Source of the DNA: Deltaproteobacteria bacterium
GTDB taxonomy: Bacteria > Desulfobacterota > Dissulfuribacteria > Dissulfuribacterales > UBA3076
Reading direction: 5' to 3'
Assembly (NCBI GenBank): GCA_027004315.1
Contig: JALTHV010000166.1
Location: 1 to 10,190 of the forward strand
DNA length: 10,190 nucleotides
The position numbers and the translations under genes are program-made. Numbering within the stretch: the stretch's first letter is position 1; every line of letters starts with the position of its first letter. Below, one piece after another: positions 1 to 6,884 of this stretch. The notes beneath the pieces are model-generated. The model made no database searches. It worked only from the letters and a program-made list of their open reading frames with translations, and was not told the DNA's origin.

Positions 1-69
1 ATGCATTCCGAATACAACGAAAATAATAGTTATAGTGTACGCTTTATCCGACTTTCAGGATAATATGGA
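1..69. other. Partial intergenic stretch at window edge
   Basis: This is the region downstream of the lipoprotein gene, cut by the window edge. It holds a short inverted repeat, TTATCC (44-49) and GGATAA (58-63), with an 8-nt loop. No T tract follows it on the minus strand, so I do not call it a terminator. No gene is visible. Confidence 0.4.
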
Positions 70-681
70 TTAAGGCCTGCCGGAATCGGCAAGCCAGGAG
101 GCAAGGTCATGGGCAACATTTGTCGCCGCCTTGTTGAGCGCGGCTACTGCGCCTTTGGCATTGCAGGATAAGGCCGGTACTCTGGAGACAAATTCCTTTG
201 TAGCCATTACCGTTTTTTTTCTATTGTCTATGAGATAAAAACGTACCCTGACAACTCCATCAGAAGTCCCGTCATTATTGATATGGTGGCTGAAGTCATA
301 CAGAGTGCTTTCTAAGAGCAAATCGGCTTCTGACGCGGATGTGGGTGGGACCACGGCCCTAAACCGGCCGCTTTTTTCCAGTGCAGCCTGGAAGAGTATT
401 TGCAGCAATCTGACCGGAGCATCACTCCAGCGGCTGTAGGCATAGCTGTCCTGGCTATACTGTGCGTCGGTATAGAGGATTTTGGTGCCGTAAAGGGCCC
501 GCGTCCCACGGACCGGGGCCAGTTTAATGATAAGTGGGCATCTCTTTACTCCTTTCGCCAGGGCCCTGTTGTCGCCCCATTCAGGCGATATTGTGTAGAT
601 ATGGGCAGGAGGGACGCTTCTGGTCACGCAACCGGCGAGCAGACAAAGCAAGGCCAAGATCATAAAGAGACTATTTTTCAT
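70..681 (-). CDS. ABC-type transport auxiliary lipoprotein (PqiC/DUF330-like), Mla operon
   Basis: This 203-residue protein starts with a lipoprotein signal peptide: MKNS, a hydrophobic stretch, then the lipobox LLAGC with the lipidated cysteine at residue 18. The remainder resembles the ABC_trans_aux (PF03886) family, with an early HIYTISP-like segment, then SRWSDAPVRLLQ and an ESTLYDFSH-like strand. Family members are outer-membrane-anchored partners of MCE-domain transporters and are thought to receive or pass lipid in the periplasm. I chose the ATG at 681 because AAGGA sits just upstream and the lipobox falls at the right distance. The longer frame reaching 738 would put 19 polar residues ahead of the signal peptide. 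The start overlaps the end of mlaD by 11 bp, so translational coupling is likely. The family assignment comes from recognition of the sequence pattern, not from a search. Confidence 0.85.
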   Translation of the reverse strand: MKNSLFMILALLCLLAGCVTRSVPPAHIYTISPEWGDNRALAKGVKRCPLIIKLAPVRGTRALYGTKILYTDAQYSQDSYAYSRWSDAPVRLLQILFQAALEKSGRFRAVVPPTSASEADLLLESTLYDFSHHINNDGTSDGVVRVRFYLIDNRKKTVMATKEFVSRVPALSCNAKGAVAALNKAATNVAHDLASWLADSGRP

Positions 682-1567
682 GATATCCTTTCTCCCCAGG
701 TCCAGGCCTCGGCCGGCTGTGTTTGAACAGCAGGTCACTTGGGCTGGCCTTAATATCCCGGATCGTTTCCTGCAGATCTTCTGTCAGGATATCCAATTCG
801 TAAAGTAACTGATTCAAGGATTCAAAAGTCTGCCGTGCATCCCGGCTCATGTTACGGCCAACGTCGGCATAGTTCTTCTCAAGACTGTCAGCCATTTTCT
901 TCACACTGACAGAGGCATCCTCAAGCCTCCCAGAGGCCTCAGTCATGCGTTTCTCCATGGTAACACCGTTATCCACAAGGTCCTGGAACCCCTGCAGTTG
1001 CCTCCTCATATCTCTGGTGAGCATCTTTGTCTCCAAGAGTATAGCTGCAATATTGTCCAGGTTCTCTTCACTGAGAAGCCGGTCAAATTTGTCCAGGGCC
1101 AGGGAGGATTTTTCAGCGAGCAGCTCGAGAGATTTATCTATCTTACTAAAGGTTGAAGGGCTTTCCGGGATGACAGGAATCTTATCGCCTGTCTTTTGAA
1201 GCAGTGGAGCGTCTTTGCTGCTCCCTGTAAGTTCTATAAAGGTCAGACCTGTTATCCCGAAAGACTCGAGTTTTGCCTTGGTGTCCACCTTAATAGGGGT
1301 TCCGTGTCTGATTTTTAAAAGGAGTTTCACCTCCTCGGGATTTTTTGGATTTATACCTATATGCTCAACAGTGCCGACATCAACACCCCTGAATTTAACA
1401 GAGGCATCAGGGCTTAGCCCTGCTACGGATTCCGACATATAGACATAGTAGTGGTCATATTTCTGGTTGCCGCCGTATTTCATCAACCAGTAAGCAAAGG
1501 TCATCATCCCTGTCAACAGCAGGACAACAAACAGTCCGACAATCGTATAATTAATTCTGCTTTCCAT
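671..1567 (-). CDS. mlaD: MCE-domain lipid transport protein MlaD
   Basis: This 298-residue protein is the substrate-binding MCE subunit of a Mla-type ABC transporter. Residues about 6-30 form one N-terminal membrane helix (YTIVGLFVVLLLTGMMTFAY). The MCE domain follows, with the hallmark GLSPDASVKFRGVDVGTV and a later SFGITGLTFIELTG. The C-terminal half (about 140-280) is polar, repetitive and probably helical or coiled-coil; in this family that region forms a periplasmic needle or tunnel. The preferred start is the ATG at 1567, with GGAG just upstream and a membrane helix directly after it. A start at 1615 would add 16 polar residues. The gene overlaps mlaF by 17 bp and the lipoprotein gene by 11 bp. 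Its C-terminal tail is much longer than in short MlaD proteins such as that of E. coli (about 180 residues). Confidence 0.93.
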   Translation of the reverse strand: MESRINYTIVGLFVVLLLTGMMTFAYWLMKYGGNQKYDHYYVYMSESVAGLSPDASVKFRGVDVGTVEHIGINPKNPEEVKLLLKIRHGTPIKVDTKAKLESFGITGLTFIELTGSSKDAPLLQKTGDKIPVIPESPSTFSKIDKSLELLAEKSSLALDKFDRLLSEENLDNIAAILLETKMLTRDMRRQLQGFQDLVDNGVTMEKRMTEASGRLEDASVSVKKMADSLEKNYADVGRNMSRDARQTFESLNQLLYELDILTEDLQETIRDIKASPSDLLFKHSRPRPGPGEKGYHEK

Positions 1568-2324
1568 CCCGGCTCCGTATCCCTCCCCGTGCGCCTCTGA
1601 AGAATTGTCTGACAATGGGGTGGGGATTTTCTATAACTTCGTTAAGAGTTCCTTCTGCGATCACTTTCTTTTCGCCCAGTACGGAAAAACGATCAACTAT
1701 AGTCCAGATGGAATCAAGATCATGGGTAACCATCACGACAGTTAAACCAAGGATCTCCCGTAGTTCAAGAATCAAATTATCAAAGGCCTCCGCGCCGACA
1801 GGATCCAACCCTGAAGTCGGTTCATCAAGGAACAACAGCTCAGGATCCATGGCCAGCGCCCGCGCCAGGGCCGCCCGTTTGACCATGCCGCCACTCAGTT
1901 CAGATGGATAGAGCGCAGCAGCCTCTTCAGGAAGACCAACCATCTTAATCTTCATCCGCACAATATACTGGATCAGTCTCAATGGGAGATCGGTATACTC
2001 ACGGAGCTTTATCCCGACATTTTCCTCAACCGTGAGTGAAGAATAGAGGGCGCCTGCCTGGAAAAGTACACCCCAGTGGTGCCGCAGGGTAGCGGCACTA
2101 CTCCGGCTGATCCTCGAAAGGTCTTGACCGAGGACCTTGATCTCCCCGGATTGCGGACGCAGTAGCATGATCATTTCCTTGAGCAGACTCGATTTCCCCG
2201 ACCCGCTGCCACCAAGAAGCCCATAGATTTCCCCTTGGCGTACACTCAGGCTGATGCCGTCATGGACCCTGTTTTTGCCGAATTGGGTCACCACATCCGA
2301 TACTGTGATAATGGTGTCACTCAA
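1551..2324 (-). CDS. mlaF: ABC transporter ATPase MlaF
   Basis: This 257-residue cytoplasmic ATPase drives the MlaE permease. It has a Walker A motif GGSGSGKSS near residues 38-46, a Q-loop region (WGVLFQAGALYSSLTVEENV), the signature LSGGMVKRAALARALA, a Walker B LLFLDEPTSGLD and the switch histidine in MVTHDLDS. The signature with M-V-K and the phrase GALYSSLTVEENV are typical of MlaF/Ttg2A rather than of importers or drug exporters. The start appears to be a TTG codon (2324-2322) that overlaps the mlaE stop TGA. GGAG lies 8 nt upstream at a good distance, and no ATG in this frame gives a full-length protein. The gene is translationally coupled to mlaE on one side and mlaD on the other. Confidence 0.95.
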   Translation of the reverse strand: MSDTIITVSDVVTQFGKNRVHDGISLSVRQGEIYGLLGGSGSGKSSLLKEMIMLLRPQSGEIKVLGQDLSRISRSSAATLRHHWGVLFQAGALYSSLTVEENVGIKLREYTDLPLRLIQYIVRMKIKMVGLPEEAAALYPSELSGGMVKRAALARALAMDPELLFLDEPTSGLDPVGAEAFDNLILELREILGLTVVMVTHDLDSIWTIVDRFSVLGEKKVIAEGTLNEVIENPHPIVRQFFRGARGGIRSRDGKQN

Positions 2325-3478
2325 ATGCCAAGCTCCGTGAGTAATACTGAAAAGAACGCGTCACAGGCGATCACCAGGAAAATGGAGTTCACGACACTGA
2401 TGGTGGTATATCGTCCTATACTCTCTGTATTTTTCGAGACCTGAAGGCCGCGGAAACAGCCGACAGCGGCGATAAGCCAGGCGAAAAAAGGCCCTTTACA
2501 GATACCGATCCAGAAGTGCCTTACCTCAAGGACATCCTGCAGCCGGTGGAGAAATTCGGCATAAGATATATGGAGATGAATATGAGAGATAAACATGCCG
2601 GCAGCAATACCGATTATGTCGGAAAAAAAGATCATCAGCGGCAGGACTATCATAAGGGCCATGATGCGCGGCAACACCAGAAAACGATGGGGATCAAATC
2701 CCATGGTGCGCATGGCGTCAATCTCTTCAGTGATCTTCATCACGCCGAGTTGGGCGGTATATGAGGAACCGGTTCGGCCGGCTACTACTATAGCCGTAAT
2801 CAGTGGAGCAAGTTCTCTGGTGATTGAAAGACCGATCATGTCCACAATGAAGATATTGGCGCCAAATTTTTCGAGCTGCACTGCCCCCTGGTAGGCGATC
2901 ACCACACCTATCAGGAAACTGGTCAGGGTCACGATGGGCATTGCGCGCACACCGGCCTCTTCAATATTCTTCACGATTGCGCCAAAACGGATGGAGCGCG
3001 GGTGCAGTAATGAAGAGATCAAATCTACAAAATTTTCGCCAATAAAAGAGAGAAATGCCGTTATATCCAGTAAAAATGCCACGAAGCTCCTGCCGATACC
3101 ATTTAATGGCCTCAGGAAGCGGGAGAAAAGAGCAGGTCTGCCCCCGAAATCTCCGGGTGCATACCTGCGCAGCAATCTGTACATCTTTTCATGTTCACTC
3201 TTCACCCCGACGACTTTGATGGAGCACCCGTTTGATTTCAGCAAATCGTAATAGCGGATAAAAAGCATCATGCCTGCCGAATCAACACGCCCAACATCAG
3301 ATACATCCCATTGAATGGATACATTTCGGTTTACCCTGGAAAACTTCTCCAGCGTATCGGCGGCATCCCGAAGGGCATCAATCGTCCAATCGCCGAAGCT
3401 CTTGAGCAGTATTACTCCCTCACCATCCTGACTCTTAAGCCGTTCTATTTGGGCCTTTTGTGACCGGGTTGGTTGCAT
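2321..3478 (-). CDS. mlaE: MlaE permease with fused N-terminal STAS domain
   Basis: This 385-residue protein combines two parts. Residues about 1-110 form a STAS domain, with a VSDVGRVDSAGMMLFIRYYDLL motif like that of MlaB. Residues about 125-385 form the MlaE permease, which carries the family's IVTLTSFLIGVVIAYQGAVQLEKFGA stretch, a GLSITRELAPLITAIVVAGRTGSSYTAQLG segment, then MKITEEIDAMRTMGFDP and several membrane helices. Together with MlaF and MlaD it would form the inner-membrane complex that moves phospholipids or related lipids. The fusion explains why no separate mlaB is present. The start is ATG at 3478, with only a weak upstream AGG. It is the first gene of the operon, and a 153-bp gap separates it from the kinase gene upstream. 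STAS fused to MlaE is a known arrangement. Confidence 0.94.
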   Translation of the reverse strand: MQPTRSQKAQIERLKSQDGEGVILLKSFGDWTIDALRDAADTLEKFSRVNRNVSIQWDVSDVGRVDSAGMMLFIRYYDLLKSNGCSIKVVGVKSEHEKMYRLLRRYAPGDFGGRPALFSRFLRPLNGIGRSFVAFLLDITAFLSFIGENFVDLISSLLHPRSIRFGAIVKNIEEAGVRAMPIVTLTSFLIGVVIAYQGAVQLEKFGANIFIVDMIGLSITRELAPLITAIVVAGRTGSSYTAQLGVMKITEEIDAMRTMGFDPHRFLVLPRIMALMIVLPLMIFFSDIIGIAAGMFISHIHLHISYAEFLHRLQDVLEVRHFWIGICKGPFFAWLIAAVGCFRGLQVSKNTESIGRYTTISVVNSIFLVIACDAFFSVLLTELGI

Positions 3479-3631
3479 CAGCTTCGCCTATTTATAAAAG
3501 TCTTTTTCTCAGGCCAAGGCACAAAGCTCGCAAAGAGACAAGGCCGACACAAGAATGTCTGGATCTCGAAGGCAGAGAAGTACAGGTCGCCATGACTACA
3601 AAGTCGCTTCGCTATATTTTGAGCCTCTATT
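3479..3631. other. Intergenic leader of the mla operon
   Basis: This 153-bp gap lies between the kinase stop and the mlaE start. On the minus strand a weak promoter may be present: a TATAAA-like -10 (3496-3491) and TTGGCC (3517-3512) with a short 15-bp spacer. It lies so close to the ATG that I would not rely on it. The gap also holds the degenerate CAAAG repeat listed separately. I see no intrinsic terminator after the kinase gene, so transcription could read through from the two-component pair into mlaE. Confidence 0.35.
3505..3545. repeat. Degenerate (N)CAAAG short tandem repeat
   Basis: The plus strand reads CCAAGG, CACAAAG, CGCAAAG, GACAAGG in succession at a spacing of about 8-9 nt. 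This resembles the loosely repeated CGCAAAG-type intergenic sequences scattered in many environmental bacterial genomes, but that comparison is from memory. No gene or clear hairpin accompanies it. Confidence 0.4.
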
Positions 3632-5215
3632 TTAATTTATATCTCTAGGAAGTCGCAAGGTAAAGGTTGAACCTTTACCTTGAAAAGAATCCACAGCGAT
3701 ATCACCTTTCCATTCGTGTATAAGCCGATGGACTATGGAGAGACCCAGTCCTGTCCCATCCGGGCGGGTAGTAAAAAAGGGATTAAATACCCTTGAAAGG
3801 TCATCAGTCTTTATGCCCTTTCCATTGTCTGAGAACTTGAGGACCAGTTGATTTCCCTCTTCTCTTGCCTCGACTGATATCTTGCCACCCGTATCCGGCA
3901 AGGCCTGGTAGGCATTAAGGAGGAGATTTAGAAGGACCTGTCTAAATTGAGCTGGATCTACATGGAGATGGAAATTGCCCGGGACATCTATCTTGAGATC
4001 GGCCTCAGGGAGTCCCTTCCTCTGCCTTATCAGGGCCAGGATGGATTCTATCTCCCCCAGCAGTGATATGTCCTGGATCTTTTTCATCTCTGGTCTTGCA
4101 TAGAGCAGAAAGGTACTTGTAATATCGTTCAGGTGGCCGCTCTCTCTCTCAATAATCTGTAAGAGTCGTTTTTCTTCAGGCTCTAACTGTGCTGTCTCTT
4201 CCAGAAACTGGACGGCCCCGGATAGAGAAGCCAGAGGGTTTCTTATCTCATGGGCAAGCCCTGCGGCCATTTCCCCCAAGGCAGCCAGACGGTCCATGCG
4301 TTGAAGGCACTCTTCCCTTGCCTTTATCTCTGTGATGTCTTGAAAGATTATTCCATAGCCAAGATATTGCCCCTGGCAATCTCTTAATGGAAAGATGGTT
4401 ATCCCAAGCAATTTAGATGGATTATGGGGATCTGTATGGCCTATTTCCTGCCGCTTACTCTGTCCACTGACCCTGAATTCTTTTAGCAACTCTGCCCCTG
4501 CAGGCCAAAGTTCCCCCAGAGACCGACCATATCCATTATTAATTTTTTGTCCCAGGATTTTGACAGCCGCTTGATTAAAAAAGATTATTTCTTCTCTCTC
4601 ATTTACTGCAATCAGGCCTGACTGGATGCTGTTTGTAAGGTGACGTTGGATTTCCTCTATGCGGCACAGATCAACCCTTGCCACAGACAACTCTCTTTCT
4701 GTATGTTGAAGACGCCGTGCAAGTATAATCCCCAAGACTGCAATAAGGTTAAAGGCCGCCATGTTGATAAAAAATCTATAGGCGGCATCAACCATACTGT
4801 TTCCCTGCCTCCCGCCGATCCAACAGAGAACCGCATAGCTGACTGTACTCAGGAGGGCCGATATAGTGCCCCCTTTTTTCTTCCCAAGGAGACATGAGGT
4901 AATGATGGCGAGCGGATACAGGAGGACAAAGGGACTGCCAACTCCACCAGTCCAGAACACGGCAAAATTTACCAGGATGACATCCAGTATAGTCTGGGTA
5001 TAGAGAAGACCTCTCTTTAGACCCCTCTTTCTGTACCATACAATATAGATGATGGTGAGAAGGATTGCCCCTCCCAGGACCAGAGACAGCCGGATTGCCT
5101 CCTTGGAGGCATCAGCAAAGTGGCTGGATAGCAGATAGGCGCCGCAGAGCAGGATGGCCAGGCGGCCTGTAGTTATCCAGTAAAAGAGCCATCTATCCGG
5201 GTCGTTAGAGGTCAT
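3632..5215 (-). CDS. PilS/NtrB-like membrane sensor histidine kinase
   Basis: This 527-residue sensor kinase has about six N-terminal membrane helices (residues about 8-170), including a PilS-like segment FWTGGVGSPFVLLYPLAIITS. A short helical linker follows, then a PAS domain (about 195-310; IQSGLIAVNEREEIIFFNQAA) and a HisKA domain with LAHEIRNPLASLSG, where His322 is the predicted phosphorylated residue. The C-terminal ATPase domain carries the N box NLLLNAYQALP, the G1 box DNGKGI, the F box FNPFFTT and the G2 box GTGLGLSIV. I prefer the ATG at 5215, which overlaps the regulator gene by 11 bp. A longer TTG start at 5257 has no Shine-Dalgarno. The neighbouring regulator is almost certainly its partner. 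The signal sensed is unknown, and no pilus genes are in view, so I do not name it pilS. Confidence 0.9.
   Translation of the reverse strand: MTSNDPDRWLFYWITTGRLAILLCGAYLLSSHFADASKEAIRLSLVLGGAILLTIIYIVWYRKRGLKRGLLYTQTILDVILVNFAVFWTGGVGSPFVLLYPLAIITSCLLGKKKGGTISALLSTVSYAVLCWIGGRQGNSMVDAAYRFFINMAAFNLIAVLGIILARRLQHTERELSVARVDLCRIEEIQRHLTNSIQSGLIAVNEREEIIFFNQAAVKILGQKINNGYGRSLGELWPAGAELLKEFRVSGQSKRQEIGHTDPHNPSKLLGITIFPLRDCQGQYLGYGIIFQDITEIKAREECLQRMDRLAALGEMAAGLAHEIRNPLASLSGAVQFLEETAQLEPEEKRLLQIIERESGHLNDITSTFLLYARPEMKKIQDISLLGEIESILALIRQRKGLPEADLKIDVPGNFHLHVDPAQFRQVLLNLLLNAYQALPDTGGKISVEAREEGNQLVLKFSDNGKGIKTDDLSRVFNPFFTTRPDGTGLGLSIVHRLIHEWKGDIAVDSFQGKGSTFTLRLPRDIN
3656..3682. repeat. Perfect 27-bp palindrome in the kinase 3' end
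   Basis: CAAGGTAAAGGTT is followed by one G and then its exact reverse complement. The palindrome covers the codons for QGKGSTFTL at the end of the ATPase domain, 22 bp before the kinase stop codon. In RNA it would fold into a strong hairpin with a minimal loop. There is no T tract next to it. Confidence 0.75.
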
Positions 5216-6611
5216 ATTTGGCCAGACGATATCTAAAAGATCTGAAATTGAGGCCAAGGAGGTGAGCGGCCTCGGTCTTTACCCCATTTGTCCTTTCAAG
5301 GGCCATTGAGAGGAGTTTTTTTTCTATCTGGCCAAGAAATTTGTCCAGATCACAACCTTCAGGCCCCAGTCTTGGCTCAAAAGAAGCGAGGTCCATCCCG
5401 GAGGTCTTCTGCTCCTTAAATTTAGCAAGAGATAGGCTTTCAGGGAGCAGGAGATTTGATGTGGAGAGGGCCACGCTCCTTTCAATAATATTCTCCAGCT
5501 CTCTCACATTTCCTGGAAACGGATATTGCTGTAAGGCCTTCATGGCATAACTGGATATACCCTGTACCGACTTGTTCTGTTCTTTGGAATACTTATCCAG
5601 AAAATACTGGACCAGGATGGGGATATCTTCTGGACGTTCTCTCAATGGGGGCATACGGATCTGGATTACGTCCAGCCTGTAATATAGGTCCTCCCTGAAG
5701 TTGCCGGCCATTACCTCTTTTTCCAGATTACGGTTAGTAGCCGCTACTATCCGTACATCTACCCGGGCCTCTTCAGTAGTTCCAAGGGGCGTAAAGGTCT
5801 TCTCCTGCACTACCCTCAGCAACTTTACCTGGAGGGTCATAGGCAGTTCTCCAATTTCGTCAAGAAAAATGGTCCCCTGGTCGGCCCTGGCAAAGAGACC
5901 GGGTTTCTTGTGATTAGCACCTGTAAAGGCACCCTTGGTATGTCCAAACATCTCGCTCTCGAGAAGGGTCTCCGGAATGCCTGCGCAGTTCACAATTACA
6001 AAGGGCCTGTCTCTGCGGACACCAAGGTTATGAATAGATCGAGCGACAAGCTCTTTCCCTGTACCACTCTCTCCGGAGATGAGTACACTGGAAGGACTGG
6101 ATGCTATCCTGGGTATTAGCTGAAATATTTTGAGCATAGCCGGGCTCTTGCTCAACATATTATCAAGCCTACAGACCTTATTAGTGGGATCTCTGCTCAG
6201 AGACTGGGGCTTTGGTCTCTTTTCAAGGGCCTTTGCCACAACCTCTCTTATCTCCTCTATCCGAAAGGGTTTGGTGAGGTAATCCCAGGCCCCTTCTTTC
6301 ATTGCCGCCACCGCGGAGTCCATGGAGGCAAAGGCAGTAATGAGTATTACAGGGATATCTGGACACTTGGCCTTGATTTTTTTGAGTAGGGTTACTCCAT
6401 CTATCCCTGGCATCCTCACGTCAGTTATAACCAGAGATACGTCTTTCTGCCCCATGAGCTGGATGGCGTCTTCTCCGCTTGCTGCAGAGCATACGCAGTA
6501 ACCTTCTTTACCAAGAAGTATTTCCAAAAACTCCCTTATACTCTGGTCATCATCAACTATCAGGATATTGGGTCTGGAGATAACCGGGCCTTCAAGATAT
6601 TCAGCTCTCAT
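5205..6611 (-). CDS. NtrC/PilR-family sigma-54-dependent response regulator
   Basis: This 468-residue regulator has three domains. The receiver domain (about 15-130) carries the acidic pair in ILIVDDDQ, the phosphoacceptor Asp64 in VITDVRMP and the lysine in LTKPF. The AAA+ domain (about 155-390) has Walker A GESGTGKE, the sigma-54 contact loop GAFTGA, Walker B GTIFLDEIGEL and the arginine-rich FREDLYYRLDV. A C-terminal Fis-type helix-turn-helix (about 425-468) ends in LGLNFRSFRYRLAKYDL. It should activate sigma-54 promoters once phosphorylated by the adjacent kinase. The start is ATG at 6611, with a strong GGAGG six bases upstream. That Shine-Dalgarno lies partly inside an inverted repeat described separately. 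All residues needed for phosphorylation, ATP hydrolysis and sigma-54 contact look intact. The target genes are not known, and I saw no clear sigma-54 promoter in the gaps I read. Confidence 0.95.
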   Translation of the reverse strand: MRAEYLEGPVISRPNILIVDDDQSIREFLEILLGKEGYCVCSAASGEDAIQLMGQKDVSLVITDVRMPGIDGVTLLKKIKAKCPDIPVILITAFASMDSAVAAMKEGAWDYLTKPFRIEEIREVVAKALEKRPKPQSLSRDPTNKVCRLDNMLSKSPAMLKIFQLIPRIASSPSSVLISGESGTGKELVARSIHNLGVRRDRPFVIVNCAGIPETLLESEMFGHTKGAFTGANHKKPGLFARADQGTIFLDEIGELPMTLQVKLLRVVQEKTFTPLGTTEEARVDVRIVAATNRNLEKEVMAGNFREDLYYRLDVIQIRMPPLRERPEDIPILVQYFLDKYSKEQNKSVQGISSYAMKALQQYPFPGNVRELENIIERSVALSTSNLLLPESLSLAKFKEQKTSGMDLASFEPRLGPEGCDLDKFLGQIEKKLLSMALERTNGVKTEAAHLLGLNFRSFRYRLAKYDL

Positions 6612-6618
6612 GTAACAC

Positions 6619-6646
6619 CTCCAGCCTACTTATCGACAGGCTGGAG
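6619..6646 (-). promoter_or_regulatory. Hairpin covering the response-regulator Shine-Dalgarno
   Basis: On the minus strand, CTCCAGCCT and AGGCTGGAG form a perfect 9-bp stem with a 10-nt loop directly ahead of the regulator start codon. The last GGAG of the 3' arm is the first part of the Shine-Dalgarno GGAGGTG. A second inverted repeat of the same geometry (TATCCG at 6662-6667, CGGATA at 6678-6683, 10-nt loop) lies just upstream. Regulation of translation by this structure is an inference. Confidence 0.5.
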
Positions 6647-6712
6647 TGGAATATTGAGCGTTATCCGTCAGGACAACCGGATAGCTAATACGGGAAGGCT
6701 ATTCCTTCAGGA

Positions 6713-6884
6713 GTAACTGTTCACACCCCCTCCTGTTACAACCGTCCACGTCCCTGGTCAGCAGTAACATTTTGAAGGGTTTCAGGAGCATCGCTTGATG
6801 CACAAAATCAGGGCACTCTGCCTATTAATCCGCACTGAAACCCTTCAAAAGGCTACTGCTGACCAGGGGGATGCGAACAGTTAC
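6713..6884. repeat. Palindromic repeat element A with long inverted arms
   Basis: The outer ends are GTAACTGTTCACACCCCC (6713-6730) and the near-complementary GGGGGATGCGAACAGTTAC (6866-6884). Inside, two arms of 34 bp (6752-6785 and 6835-6868) match at 32 positions and enclose a 49-bp loop. The loop holds a small hairpin, GCATC-GCTT-GATGC (6788-6801). The left part is closely similar to element B. No open reading frame fits inside, so it could be a non-autonomous mobile element or a transcribed palindrome. Its right end lies within pyrC and provides the pyrC stop codon. Confidence 0.75.

Noticed and set aside
44..63. Inverted repeat after the lipoprotein gene as a terminator
   Set aside because: The stem is only 6 bp, AT-rich and has no T tract on the minus strand.
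400..726. 108-codon plus-strand ORF across the lipoprotein gene
   Set aside because: It lies opposite a gene with a clear lipobox and family features, has a composition unlike a real protein and shows no recognisable motif.
5205..5257. Longer TTG start for the histidine kinase at 5257
   Set aside because: There is no Shine-Dalgarno upstream; the local sequence is CACCTCC, the complement of one. The ATG at 5215 gives a normal short overlap.
6752..6868. Element A as a pyrC intrinsic terminator
   Set aside because: The stem is long, but no T run follows on the minus strand, and the loop is far larger than in usual terminators.
6713..6884. Element A as a CRISPR array or retron
   Set aside because: There are no regularly spaced repeats with unique spacers, and no cas or reverse-transcriptase gene is in the window.
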